Positions 23,001 through 45,902 of a stretch of 64,000 nucleotides of DNA are shown piece by piece; within the stretch, counting starts at the first letter, position 1; each line of letters starts with the position of its first letter. The position numbers and the translations under genes are program-made. Under the pieces are notes generated by a model. That model was given only the letters and a program-made list of their open reading frames with translations, was not told the origin of the DNA and did not search any database. Source of the stretch: Acanthopleura granulata (Eukaryota > Mollusca > Polyplacophora > Chitonida > Chitonidae); NCBI GenBank assembly GCA_016165875.1, contig JABBOT010000012.1, positions 9,018,805-9,082,804 on the forward strand, given 5' to 3'.

Positions 23001-26000
23001 TTTGATAGGTGTTTTATGCTGTACTAAAAAATATTTTACTTACACTACATGACAACAGAAAGCACTATGGTGGAAGGAAACCAGGCAGAGCCCTGGGGAA
23101 GTCTTACATCATGTGGTCAACAATTCACTTACACCCTAGGAGTCAGGTTCAGGAGTAAACACCTAGCCTTTGTCACCTATTTCTAATCCATGAACTAAAC
23201 CCAATGTGACACAGAGAGTTTCCTTTCACCTGTGACACACTGATTTTCTTCCACTTGTGACACACAGGCTTCCTTCCCACCTGCGAGACAGATTTCCTTC
23301 CCACCACTGATATAGAGACTTTATTCCCATCTGTGAAGTAAGACTTTCATCCCACCTGTGACATACAGCCTTTCTTCCCACACATGACACACACATTTGC
23401 CCTCTAAACTTCCGTCCTGACAAAGTACTGTGGAAGACATTTGTGAGTTTCTTGCCATTTCTGAGGTAGGGTACCATTTAATGAACGGTGCCATATGTAT
23501 AAAGCTGCACAGATTAAGTCACCATTGTAACCAGTGGTAAAGGTATCATGTTCCCACGGTAGTCACACATATGAGCATGTGTGATGCTTATGGGTATTAA
23601 ACCTACTTTGTGAAAATGTACAGTCTGTGTAATAGAACCAGCATACTTTTAACAAAATACCAAGCACGTCAAAGGAATGTGTCATTTCCTTAAATTCTGA
23701 TCACTGAAAAATGATGTATGAACAGTTTTAATGCTAGTCAAAATGCTTGTTTGTCTCAACATAGACAGAGCCGTCTTAAATGTCAACATTGGGGCACAGA
23801 TTTATATCAGTGTTCTCACAGCCGTTAATGACTTCAGGAGCGTACTCACAGCATTGTGCAGGACCAATTTCTTCAGGGCTTTCACATCCTCACTGAGTGT
23901 TGCCGACATCAAAAAGGCTTGGTATATTTTTGGAAGATGCCTATAGAGCAGACGTACATGAATAAACATTTCAATATTGATGAAGACATTCAAACTTTTC
24001 TGTCCGGCTGGTCCAGTTAGCCTACATGTAAGTGTGTATGATTGGGTTTTATGTCATACTCAACAATTTTTCATTTATATGACCACAAGGAACCCTTAGT
24101 GTGTGTATACATACTGTGTCTTCTTGCGGTACGGCGAGTCCATGACATCAAAGTGCTGCCACCACTGGAACATCATGCCGAAGACACCAGGGATGACACC
24201 CCACTTAGTCACACAATACTGATACTGGGCCGATCAGTCTTGTTTAATTGCTCTAAACTCTCAGTGCTGAGTGCAAAGCGAGGCAGCAACATGTACCATT
24301 TTTTTTTTTAAAGTCTTTGGAATGACCTAACCTAGGAGATCCAGGATCTCCCAACCTCAAGACAAATGCTCTTTTCACTAGGCCACTGTTAGTCTACATG
24401 TATCCTTTCAAATTTAGTAGAAGAACACTGATAACTAACACTTGGATCCTCTACATAAACTGCTATTTAGACTCACACAAGCGCATGCCAAAGCTTAAGG
24501 GCTATGGACAAATAACCAGACCCTGAGGACTCATTTCTATAATTCTCCAATGGCCAAGGAATACTAACAAGGACTACTTTGGGGTGAATGAGAAAAGCTG
24601 CAAGACCTCTCTACTCACCGCTGAGGTCATGAATTTCTATCCACTATTCCTAGAGCCTTCACTTTTAGGTTAATACCTTCCTAGATCCAACTGTGTCCTT
24701 CACAAAATATCAGGTATAGGCACATGTACACTAATAAGTGTCCATTGGCTTAACTGCTAATGCAGAGTGGAGTTCGGTAAAAACTGGTGACAATGTGTCG
24801 GCAAAATCTAGTTTTGGTCCAACAAAGTATGACTTTTATGCAACAAACAATTAGCTTGGCCAGAGTCAATAGGGATATGCCAAAGAAACCACACTAATAT
24901 TACCAAAAAGGAACATTTTATTCTGAAGACGTCTTTCACAGCTTTGGCTTAAATGAACAATGAAACTGGTATAATACACTAAACTACTGTGATGAGCAGC
25001 CAGTTGAGGAGTCGTTACTCACTCCAATAGTTTCTTCACATCCTGTTCATAGCCAAATGAGAACAGCAGATCTGCTTCATCAATCACCAATAGTTCCATG
25101 GTTTCCTTGACGCTGAGGTTTCCTGCAGTCAAGTGTGCCAGTACTCGACTAGGGGTACCAACAACAACGTCAGGTTTCTCCATCAACAGAGGCCTGAAGA
25201 CAAGAGAAAGAACTAGTATCCTGATACAAGAACGGTTGTTTGGTGATAAAACAATCCTTGTGTGAGGTGATGAATGAACCAATTTTGACACAATTTTGAA
25301 CACAAGATAGAATAGTCATGTACAAAACTAACTTAACAAGAATAGAGATTAATCGTCTGAATCAAGCTCTTGGGTTTCAAAGATCGCAAAACAGCAATGA
25401 TATTATTCTGTCGGGTGTCTTATTTAAACATGAATACTACCATGTTGAAAGGAAGGCAATAACAATTTCAAACACAAGTTGGATTTCTGTATCTAAATTA
25501 ACTCTAACCTTATAAATTTAAAACAGTGAGAAAAAAAACTTGAACTCCATTCATGATCACTTTGTGTATTCTACTCTCCCCAATGCAGATATAGAATACT
25601 CTGACATCAATAAACCATACATGCATTAAAACAATAAGAACACATATTTTTACATCTCATAATGTGATAATTTGAGGCTTACATTTATTCTTCCATGCTC
25701 TGGTAACACAAAATGCAATAGACAAACTTACTTTTGTTGTGCTAGAGGAACATGTGGAGATATGTCTGCACATTTGATTTCTCTAGAACAATACTTGATC
25801 AGTTCCTGAAACAAAAAAGAATTTGGATCACATGTGAAATAATCAGAAGTCATCTGTGGATGAAGCCAGCTTTTGGGTCAGTTCTGTGGGGCCACAAAAT
25901 GAATCTGAAGCAGATAATGAGAAACCAAGGACGACCGGAAATTCATTAAATATGCCAAACTTATGTATGAAGTGTGCTGATTTTCAAGCTTAATAAAGTG

Positions 26001-29000
26001 AACATGTGCACAAAAGGTTATCAAAATGAGACACTATTCAGTGAGGCTGCACTGAAACCAAAGCATGAGAAAGACTTAGATCCAGATTGAAATCCCTCAC
26101 TTAATATGAATTTATAAAACATGGCACAATAAACCTGAAAGAAAATAACTTTTTGGGGGTATAATCGCAAAGTTCAGTTGTGCAATTATGAGTTGCAGCA
26201 AAGACTCACCTGTACGTTGTTATAGGCTTGCTTACAGAGCTCTTTGGATGGGGTCATGACAAGGGCTCGGACACACTGCTCCGTGGCTGTCTACAATGAG
26301 AAAAACTCACATCATTATCATGAGACATGAGAGTAGAATGGCCGTGTAATGACAGGAACACACTGCTCCGTGGCTGTCTACAATGAGAAAAACTCACATC
26401 ATTATCATGCGACATGAGAGTAGAATGGCCATGTAATGACAGGAACACACTGCTCCGTGGCTGTCTACAATGAGAAAAACTCACATCATTATCATGCGAC
26501 ATGAGAGTAGAATGGCCATGTAATGACAGGAACACACTGCTCCGTGGCTGTCTACAATGAGAAAAACTCACATCATTATCATGCAACAAGAGAGTAGAAT
26601 GGCCGTGTAATGACAGGAACACACTGCTCTGCGGCTGTCTACAATCAGGGGCAGTCACATCATTACCATGCCATATGGCAGCAGAATGGCGTGTAATGAT
26701 AGGAGCACATTGCTCTGTGGCTGTCTACAATCACGTGAAGTCACATCATTACCATATAACAATGACAGCAGAATGGCCGTGTAATGATAGGAAAACACTG
26801 CTCTGTGGCTGTCTACAATCACGTGAAGTCACATCATTACCACATAACACGACAGCAGAATGGCCGTGTAATGATAGGAAAACACTGCTCTGTGGCTGTC
26901 TACAATCACGTGAAGTCACATCATTACCACATAACACGACAGCAGAATGGCCGTGTAATGATAGGAACACACTGCTCTGTGGCTGTCTGCAATCAGGGGA
27001 TGTCAATACCACGAGACACCTTTAGAAACTTAAGTTATTGTTTACTGCAAGCCAGCAAACTAAGCAGCCTTATAGGAGGACACTTTCAAGGACACTCTCA
27101 AACCTCATGTAGTGAGGTATAAATTAAATGGTGCTTGACTATCTTCACATGTAAATAACATTGGGGATCTTCAAAACACCAGCTGGACTAAATGAGTTTG
27201 GAAATTTGTCAGCGCTGCCACAAGTTATTTGCTGGCCTGTACTGTTGCTAATCTTATGCTTGTTGGCCAGCATTTTACAAGGCAAATAAAGTTTATATAC
27301 TTATTATTTATGTTAATTTCACATACACTTTAGCTGAAAAATTCTAGCTGTAAAGTTTAACTGATTTTAGTTGCTGGTAGAGATGACAGGGGAGAGTGAC
27401 AATGCTCAGTCACAGTCTAGCTGCCGGCCTACACCACATGGGGTAGTCCGACACTAGTGAAAAAGAGATTTGTCGCTGTTTTGGAGTATCAACCCTTGAC
27501 CATCTATGAGTATATTATACACCAGTGTGAAGGCAAATTATCGAAGAACACAGCCATACAAATGTATTGTGAAAAGAATATGTGTTTTTGGAGATCTAGG
27601 CAAAAGAAGGGAGGGAGTACCCCCAGCGACTAGGTGGTCAGCAGCCAGCCACCACACCTATAGGCCTTTGCTGTCTGAGGTCTGTATGCAATAACCATTC
27701 GTATATTAAATACGCATACAGATGCAGATCGAGTCAAACTACAGATGGGGGTAAACTCCCCGACACAGACTGATAGATGGGTGATTCTATACGTTATGTC
27801 ACTGTGCTTCTCACAGGCTGACCACACCTCTCAGGGCAGTTCTGTTTTATTTTTGTGAATTAGGTTAAGAAAATGCAAAGGGAAAACTGACAAACCTACC
27901 TAATTTTTGAAACTCTATGAAAAAAAAAAAGACTAGATTTTATTTCCAGTAATATTTCAAGGAACTTGTCCATTGTATATTTTCATGTAGTGTGCGTCAT
28001 ATCTTTTATTGTAATGCCTTCAAAGCCCAGTTGGGGTTTCCATGGCCATGGGGGTTAGCGTGCCAGTGCAGCGTAATGTCCCAGGCTGCTGTGAGTTCAC
28101 GTCCAGTTCATGCCAGCTTCCTCTTCGGCCATGTGTGTGAAGGTCTGCCATCAACCTGTGGATGCCCCTGGGTTTCACCAGGCTCTGCCTGGTTTCATCT
28201 CAACATAATGCTGGCCGCCGTTATGTAAGTAAGTGAAATATTCCTCAGTAAGGCATAAACCACCAATCCAACAAATAAATCAAAGCCGACTTCACCAAAT
28301 CACAGAGGGAGAATTTATCAATCTCTGGGTAGGACGCACGTGTACCTGCTTGTATGTGATGATGGGAAAGGCAATACTGTCTGACAAAAAGTATAAACAA
28401 CATTCGCTCAGCTGACAACAAAGCTCGAGTGGTTAGACCTAATCGAAAAGATTTAAGACTTGATATCTGGATAGCCCATCACACTTGGCACCTGCTGCTC
28501 TGTAACTAGTCTGGTAGTACCTGACCCACTTCGGGTAGCGGGTCAGGCAGCTGCCGTGTTGGAAAGGCGTGTCATATGACCTCTGTAAACAAAGACGGTT
28601 GAAAACGAAAGTCGATGATTGTGTATTTTGTCAAATTCTCAATAACCAGAGTGTTATTTGTCATGCGTGGTACCAATGCAAAAGCTTACAGTCTGTGTAA
28701 TCAGGAACAATCAGGAACAAGTATAGATATTCTTGTGCATTTTGTCTTCAGTCACAAATTTTCATCTGCCAGTGCTCCTACTCAATAGGGGCACCCCTGC
28801 TATAATATGGCTTGTTTCTCAGCAACAGTACTGCTCATTTTGTTCAAACTCTCACCATAGGTTGCCCATATAAAAAACAACAAATTTTACAAAAGTGGTC
28901 AACTGATTTCGTATGAACCCGTCTCAATACCGTAAGATCACATACAAGATCTCATAGAATGAGTGTATGACATCATAGTGGCTGTACGTTGTTTTGTGCA

Positions 29001-31355
29001 GCAATTAACTGTGCCAATCACGCACCTAATTACGATGGGATTAGTTTTTATGCCTTCCCATCGAACCCCTCCATAGGATGAAGATTGATATTTGCCATGT
29101 GACATGACCATTTTGTACCAAATAAGCAGTCTGAATTAAGCTCTAGCTATTTTGAGCAGGCATGTTTTGATCTGTGATGTAGGATAAAAACACTGCTCCT
29201 CAAAAGTAGAAATGCCACATTTACATCGTGCATATTTGGCACGGTAGCACCATTCACTGGCAGACAAGTGATGTGCAATTTTCTTCTCGGAATTTCTGGT
29301 GTTAAATATATTTTCATTTTCTGCAAGTGGAAATACATACAGGATGAATTTTTCTGTTTGCATCATTTTTTTTTCATATCACTGATATATCATTCGTTCA
29401 AGTAAAGTGAAAAACAGAACCAAGACAGTTCACCTTTGCAATTCTCATACGTGAAATTTTGTGTCTTTTAAATTCGTGAATATAAACAGCATATACATAC
29501 TTGTTTTGCCAAAAGGATTTTTTGAACGACTGGAATTACAAAAGCTGCCGTCTTCCCAGAGCCTGTCCGCGCTCGAGCCAAGACATCCTTCCCTTCAAGG
29601 GCTAGCGGAATCGCCCTCTCTTGGATGGGTGTCGGGGATGACCAGCCTAGCTTAGCAACAGCCTATCACAAACAAATGTAGATTAAGATAAGAGAGACAG
29701 GTTTATGGGCAATATATTGCAAGAAAAAAGAAGTGAAAAAAAAAACAACAACAAATAGCCAACACTTGTAAGAGTAACTCTGAGACACTTCCATGAATAT
29801 GTCATAACTACTTAGGGTATAATGTCACAATGTCAAGATTCATTTTGAAATCAGATATTAATGATGTTACTGATTCACCTGGATGAAACTCAGAATTTTA
29901 GATCATCCCTGAAGTTGATTATGACACTGATTACAGAGACTGAAATTAATTAGAGACTGTATTAATGAGACATGACATGGATTATATTTTGTATGACCAA
30001 TACACAGGTTATTTTACCTACAAAGTAAGGATTTCCTACTTCATAAGCCAAAACATCTACACTGATCCATATTAAAGTTAATGAATCAAGTCACTCAATA
30101 CACTTATACTGAGAAGCTCAGTAAGCAAGTACATGTAGTACTCAGCAACACCTGGGTCTAGAATATACAAAGAATATATGTCATCTGATGATCCGTTAGT
30201 AGCAACTCCAAAGCCCACAAGGGGGCACTGCAAATAGCATTTTTGTTATGGCTGAAAGCTGACCTCAATTTCCCAAACACAGTGCCCTTCTTGCACCATT
30301 TTCTCTCTATTCAGAACAAGGTTTTGAACCTTGTGTGTGTGTTATTTTAGCCCGGGATTTTTTTCCGAGGAAAGAATTGCGAGCGAGTCGTCCGATTCAG
30401 GTAAGATTTTTTTCCTTTTGAAGTGACATATGCTATTAAAATATATAGCTTATCAAAATTAAAGCACTTTTCTGAAACTTTATCTGCAGTGTTTTTTTAA
30501 ACACTTATCAATCTGGACAAAGGTGATTATTTATGATAGAAAAACCATGGGGGTTTACCTGTTACACATGTAAAAGCTGTAATGTGCATGAGTGTAGTAG
30601 CTGTCTATGCAGGAGGCACTGACAGGTACAGCTTACAAACATGAATATTCATTCTCAAGTGAAAATGAATGTGGTGTCTTAACATTAATGTAAGTGCAGG
30701 TGTATGGGTTGTTTATCTACTTCTTTTTCATTTTTTTTTTCATTATTATTAAGTATTTCTAAACTCTATTTTAATCTTAACAGAATATCTGATCAAAGCT
30801 GTATTTCCGACAGTGTTTGACACTTAATTTTGGGGCATAAATATTAAAATGTTTACCTCTCATCCTAGCCCTTAACTATGACAATGTCTTGTTATGCAAT
30901 ATAACCACTTATGCAACATATAGAACTATATTTAAGTAATTTTATGCATTTTTTCAATGTAATTTCAATGAGGTTATTTTTTATCTTTTTCAGAAATTTT
31001 CGTCCAAGAGGGTAACGAGGCCATGAGTTGGTTCCACATCATTGCAGAAATCAGAAGGTTGCAGTTTTGTAATAAACAGGCGTTAAGCTTTCCAAATATA
31101 TTTACTTTGTTATGGTTTTCACTCTTTACAGAAAGGTTTGGGAATGCTACTCTTAGATTAATTACTCCCAGGCAATACATGGACAAGAGAATAGTCGCAG
31201 AGTGACAGTCATTTCATAATGTCGATATGAAACAAAGCTTTGGGAAGAATAAGCTTTTAACTATTTTAGCACACTCTTACTTTCAAAATTCGGTCATCCA
31301 GTCCCATTTCATGAAAGCCCAACACATCTCCGCTCTCATTTGAAGCGCTTGCCAT
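14041..31355 (-). CDS. DDX56: DEAD-box ATP-dependent RNA helicase DDX56, 17 coding exons, 563 aa
   Basis: Nucleolar helicase of the DDX56/Dbp9 family, which acts in large-subunit ribosome assembly. Exons (high to low): 31281-31355, 29501-29662, 26210-26290, 25732-25805, 25023-25193, 23850-23940, 22833-22897, 22103-22207, 20396-20467, 19761-19874, 18959-19078, 18161-18261, 17368-17441, 16662-16751, 15985-16090, 15142-15257, 14041-14115. All junctions are GT/AG and in phase. Motifs: Q-motif glutamine Q39, ARTGSGKT (56-63), PSKEL (93-97), TPSR (144-147), DEAD (169-172), SAT (200-202), IIFVN, SRGID and HRVGR (373-377). Human DDX56, as remembered, has HRAGR at the last site and 547 aa. The protein ends in a lysine run (558-563), a likely nucleolar signal. 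The start ATG at 31355 gives an N-terminus ([11 protein letters not shown]) like the human one. Several introns hold minisatellites that touch or copy acceptor sites. Confidence 0.96.
17015..17200 (-). repeat. Second SINE-like family, reverse fragment
   Basis: The phrases gctgcctcactggaacac, gccaaagaca and cagtatactgaca match the reverse of the element at 35640-35915. It lies in a DDX56 intron. Confidence 0.6.
18270..18582. repeat. 32-bp minisatellite abutting the DDX56 exon 12 acceptor
   Basis: About ten copies of catgacaacatagcatttca plus tgtcaacatatc. The array starts 8 bp from the acceptor of exon 12 (18161-18261), and its unit resembles the minus-strand acceptor tract gtgttgacag. It therefore forms the intron's branch-point and pyrimidine region. 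Confidence 0.88.
18703..18732. repeat. (AT)n microsatellite
   Basis: A run of alternating A and T of about 28 bases in a DDX56 intron. Confidence 0.9.
19425..19665. repeat. Dispersed repeat, copy 1 (unclassified)
   Basis: Shares ordered blocks with 56705-56945: taaatcaccttttaatc, attctta.gaggcc, ttcagtatt.gaggc, gcatagtggcc and agatgtattccacta. Roughly three-quarters of bases look identical. It lies in a DDX56 intron and encodes nothing recognisable. Confidence 0.7.
22403..22595. repeat. 27-bp minisatellite, 7 copies
   Basis: Unit actgtataccaggcatgtga plus catgtgt. Because 27 is a multiple of 3 and the unit lacks stops, several frames on both strands stay open. None is a gene. It lies about 200 bp upstream of the DDX56 exon 8 acceptor. 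Confidence 0.9.
22988..23170 (-). repeat. Reverse SINE copy
   Basis: tttatttattcatttgatag, gtgttttatgctgtact, then tatggtggaaggaaacc and aggcagagccc: the common SINE in reverse in a DDX56 intron. Confidence 0.75.
23210..23400. repeat. Degenerate tandem repeat of about 30 bp
   Basis: Repeats of cacctgtgacacac and ttccttcccacc in variable order over about 190 bp. Confidence 0.6.
24030..24385 (-). repeat. Second SINE-like family, reverse, with tRNA-like head
   Basis: gcgagtccatgacatcaaag, gccaccactggaacatc, ccgaagacacc and gacaccccacttagtcacac match the reverse of 35640-35915. The head side contains tgatactgggccgatcag and, farther on, a tRNA-like ggagatccaggatctccc. Confidence 0.65.
26280..27005. 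repeat. 87-bp minisatellite carrying copies of the DDX56 exon 3 acceptor
   Basis: Nine units. The ccgtggctgtct core lies at 26281, 26368, 26455 and 26542, then in variants near 26629, 26716, 26803, 26890 and 26977. On the minus strand each unit reads tttttctcattgtag or a diverged form, then ACAGCCACGGAGCAGTGTG: an acceptor plus the first ~20 bases of exon 3. The lowest unit contains the real exon 3 (26210-26290); the other eight are intronic decoys. The four lower units also carry a donor-like gtgagttttt on the minus strand. Confidence 0.92.
28040..28280 (+). repeat. tRNA-headed SINE
   Basis: gggggttagcgtgccagtgc head, gtgagttcacgtccag B-box region, cagcttcctcttcggcc, and the tail aagtgaaatattcctcag then ggcataaaccaccaatc. 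It lies in DDX56 intron 2. Confidence 0.8.
28980..29081 (+). pseudogene. THAP zinc-finger N-terminal fossil
   Basis: One frame reads [13 protein letters not shown], then a short linker and GISFYAFP, before a TGA at 29079-29081. CxxxxC followed by a hydrophobic FxxFP stretch is the hallmark start of the THAP (C2CH) DNA-binding domain, which occurs in host THAP proteins and P-element-type transposases. There is no Met in frame (an upstream stop at 28971-28973), and the later Cys-x2-His part is not found. It is therefore a broken fragment, probably from a DNA transposon, lying antisense in DDX56 intron 2. Confidence 0.55.
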
Positions 31356-31719
31356 AGCTTTACAGTGTTTTAGTCCCCCAACAATCCCACGTGGCCCCCA
31401 ACTTCCGCATTGCCTTTTCCGTTTACCTTAAACCCATGAGGTCACCTAGTTTGCAATGAAATTCCATCGGAATATTCTTCTGTTAAAAGGTAAATTTTAT
31501 ATTATAGATTTCGTAACTAAAGTACATGTACTTAGTTCACGAGCAAGGCGTAATTTCCTTGCGGGTTAACGTGTCTCATTCTTGAAATACAAACAGGAAA
31601 GAAACCTTGGAGTCAAGGTATTAAATCCATCGCCATTTCCCGCAAAGGGAAGATAAATTTTCAGGAGAAGCAATATTTCAACGCTCGAGTGAATTACTGA
31701 CCTGTGGCAAACGATCACA
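31356..31719. promoter_or_regulatory. Shared head-to-head promoter region of DDX56 and DHX15
   Basis: Only 364 bp separate the two divergent start codons, so both 5' UTRs and promoters must lie here unless upstream non-coding exons exist. Visible candidate sites are an E-box (cccacgtggc, near 31389), an ETS-like acttccgc (near 31401) and an E2F-like tttcccgc (near 31637). No convincing TATA box was seen. Site names are matches to textbook consensus words, not tested binding. Confidence 0.7.
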
Positions 31720-43256
<11,537 letters not shown>

Positions 43257-44540
43257 TGGACCTAGTGACCAGTTAGGAGTCTGGACATTTTTGCTTGTAG
43301 CATGTACATACACCAGCCACACGCTGTGTGATAGGACCAGAAAATCAGAGAGAAATGTGCCGTGAGAATTCCAGCTTTCTGTACAGTGACTGTGAAGTCT
43401 GTAGACTTATTCTATGCTGTGTTAGCATGACTGATGAAGAAGTATACCAGTAGTGTACCATAGTGAAACCCTGACTACATGTGTTGGAACACTGCTGTTT
43501 TCATTCCTGTGTTTTACCAGCATTTATGTCTTGTCTGTAATGATGTATCCCTGTCAGATTATATCCCTACTGAATTGTCCATCTGAGTTTGTTTCAAGGA
43601 GTGTCGGTTTCATCAGTTGATGATAGACCACGAATTCTGCAAACAGCTTTTTCATCTTCTGCTGAAATGAAGACAGCACAAGTAAGCCATCTGCCCCATT
43701 CTGCACTCGGCTGACAGTGATCACTGGAGTTCAGTATGCATTTTGCTATTAAGCTTTAAATCAGATAGGGATGTCGATTTAATGAGGTAATTCGTACAGG
43801 TATGACCGAACATTGTATTATTAGCAGTTATGGTAAATTATCGTCATCGCTTCATGGGTTAGCACTCACTGGAAAAACAACTTTGGTCTATGGGCATTCC
43901 CAGTGTATATTTTATGGAACAGTTGGGAAGGAACGTGCATTGCCACACAAAGTTGCTTAAGTATCATGGAATCTTCTGACTGTGGTGATCAAATAATGGA
44001 ACAGTGAACCGTCTCTACCTGTATTGCCCAGCGTTAAACCCAACTGTCATGATTGTTCTTATCCCCCAATGGAGCAACTAGTGCTTTTCTAGCACAGCTC
44101 TCCTGTGCAGTTTCAGTGGAGATACTTTGTAAGTAAAGCTCTTTGTGCTTGTGATTTCTGCCACTGTCAACATCCCTTTTCCATGCTTACACTGGTGAAA
44201 ACAGTGATATACATTTAGTGGAATGAATAGGCAGAAATAAATATAGTGCAAATACCTGTTTATATTGAAAGTTTTATATTCATTGAGAATTTCGAAAGAG
44301 AACAAGTGGGGCGGTAGTAACTTCAGGTAATTCAGTTTAAAGTTCATTTGTATTTATTGCAGTGGTGTGAGAAATTAGTACTGCACATGTATTTGTCGAA
44401 AACGTCTAACATTTGTGAAAGTTTGCTGGAATATGGAACATTTCATTTCGTATACAAGTACTGTGGTATCTGTGGTACAGCCCACATTATGTCAGCAGTT
44501 TGCACACTGCACATGCTTCTATTTTCACAATAAATCTGGT
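43257..44540 (+). other. DHX15 3' UTR with two AATAAA signals
   Basis: AATAAA occurs at 44236-44241 and 44529-44534. The second is followed by GT- and T-rich sequence (ctggtgatcttgtaagg, then a T run), as expected downstream of a cleavage site. No coding sequence is recognisable here. Confidence 0.55.
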
Positions 44541-44696
44541 GATCTTGTAAGGATTGCTGTTCAGAGCCATATTATTTTTTTTTTGCTTCTGTTTTTTTCA
44601 TTGGTGCGATGTGTCATTTTTCATCTGGACTTTGGCAGGAATCTTGTAGATTCCTCTGCTTTTCCAGTTTGTGTGGCCTTGGTGATAGTTAGCGGT

Positions 44697-44768
44697 GAAA
44701 GGTGCGAGTGTGGCAGTCGCACACTCTTACTGAAAGGTGCGAGTGTGGCGGTCGCACACTCTTACTGA
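44697..44768. repeat. Tandem pair of hairpin-forming 36-bp units
   Basis: Two copies of gaaaggtgcgagtgtggcag plus tcgcacactcttact. Each has a self-complementary gagtgtg ... cacactc arm pair around a few bases, so each can fold into a short stem. Confidence 0.8.
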
Positions 44769-45884
44769 AGATCGTCAGCCTTCCGCACGGCTATTCCCCG
44801 TGGAGCGACAATGATCATCAAAGGGTCTTATTTAAAATATGCCAGATTTTCAAGCCTGTCAAATGAAAATATCATTCATATTTCCACCAAAGCCATTCAT
44901 CGTTAGGCTTTCGAACAATATGCATATCTGCACGTCACACATGGGAAAGTTTGTTCCAAACATGGCCAAAGGTCAGCAGTTTGCCCAAGGTTTCTTCCAT
45001 CTGTAAAATTGACTGCTGTTGTACCTGTGTAGAACTTTTAGATATTTAACAAATTAAACAGCAAACAAATAAATATATCTTTGTGAGCATAGAGTGGAAT
45101 CAGTGCATAACTGCCATTCACTAGATGAAAATGTGTGGGTTCAATCCCAGGCTTGTTAAGTGAATTTGTCACTCAAATCTCTCACTTTCTGTGGGGCCTC
45201 ATGACAGTAAGCCATACACGGTCCCCATTGAGCTGTTAATTCAGCCTTGCATTTTTACAAGACCAGTTGACTTTCACAAAAAAAAAAATTGTTCAACGAC
45301 TTGAGAAAGGTTGGTGTTTTACCCAAGGCTCACCAAACTGACAGCCATAATTGGCAGGGCATTAAGCAACAATTGATGAAAACCTTAGACGGTTATTGAA
45401 CCATAATGATGTTATAAGAAGAATGTAAATCATTCCTTTGAGTGACTCTTGCTAAAGTCATTTCAGGTCCATCAATTTCTTTGTGTTGGAAGTTCTGTGC
45501 ATAAGTAGATACAAATAGAAACAGGTAAATCGTGTTTGTGTTTATCAATTTCACCAGGGTTGATTGATGAGCGTTCTTTGTTATCCTTGTTGATAACACT
45601 GTGGACTTTGTGGATGTCCAAGTTATCCTCAATTATGAGATCAGATAAGCTGTATACAACAAAATTTATGTTAAGGGGCAATGTACATGTGTCAAAATCA
45701 TCACTATGATGTACACTGTGTGTAGGTTGTTATGATGTTATGTAGGTTGAGAGCAGTACTAAGCAGGTGCTTTGTCTAGAGGATAGCTTTAAGAAACCTC
45801 CTAGGTTGTTTTCTAAAGCTGAAAGGTAGCTGTTTTTTTGAAGTGTAGAACTGTGAAGTATGTGTGATTATACTGAATAACTGA
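44769..45884. other. DHX15-ACP7 intergenic region
   Basis: Holds a repeat fragment at about 44925-45080 (gggaaagtttgttcc, gccaaaggtcagcagttt) that is similar to 48790-48910. It also has a B-box-like gggttcaatcccagg near 45138, again SINE-like. A TGA directly precedes the first ATG of the phosphatase frame. No promoter element was recognised. Confidence 0.5.
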
Positions 45885-45902
45885 ATGACACCTGAATTCA
45901 AA

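Noticed and set aside
26254..27122. Repetitive 87-134-codon open frames on both strands
   Set aside because: The 87-bp repeat is a multiple of three, so frames stay open by periodicity; the real coding part is only exon 3 of DDX56.
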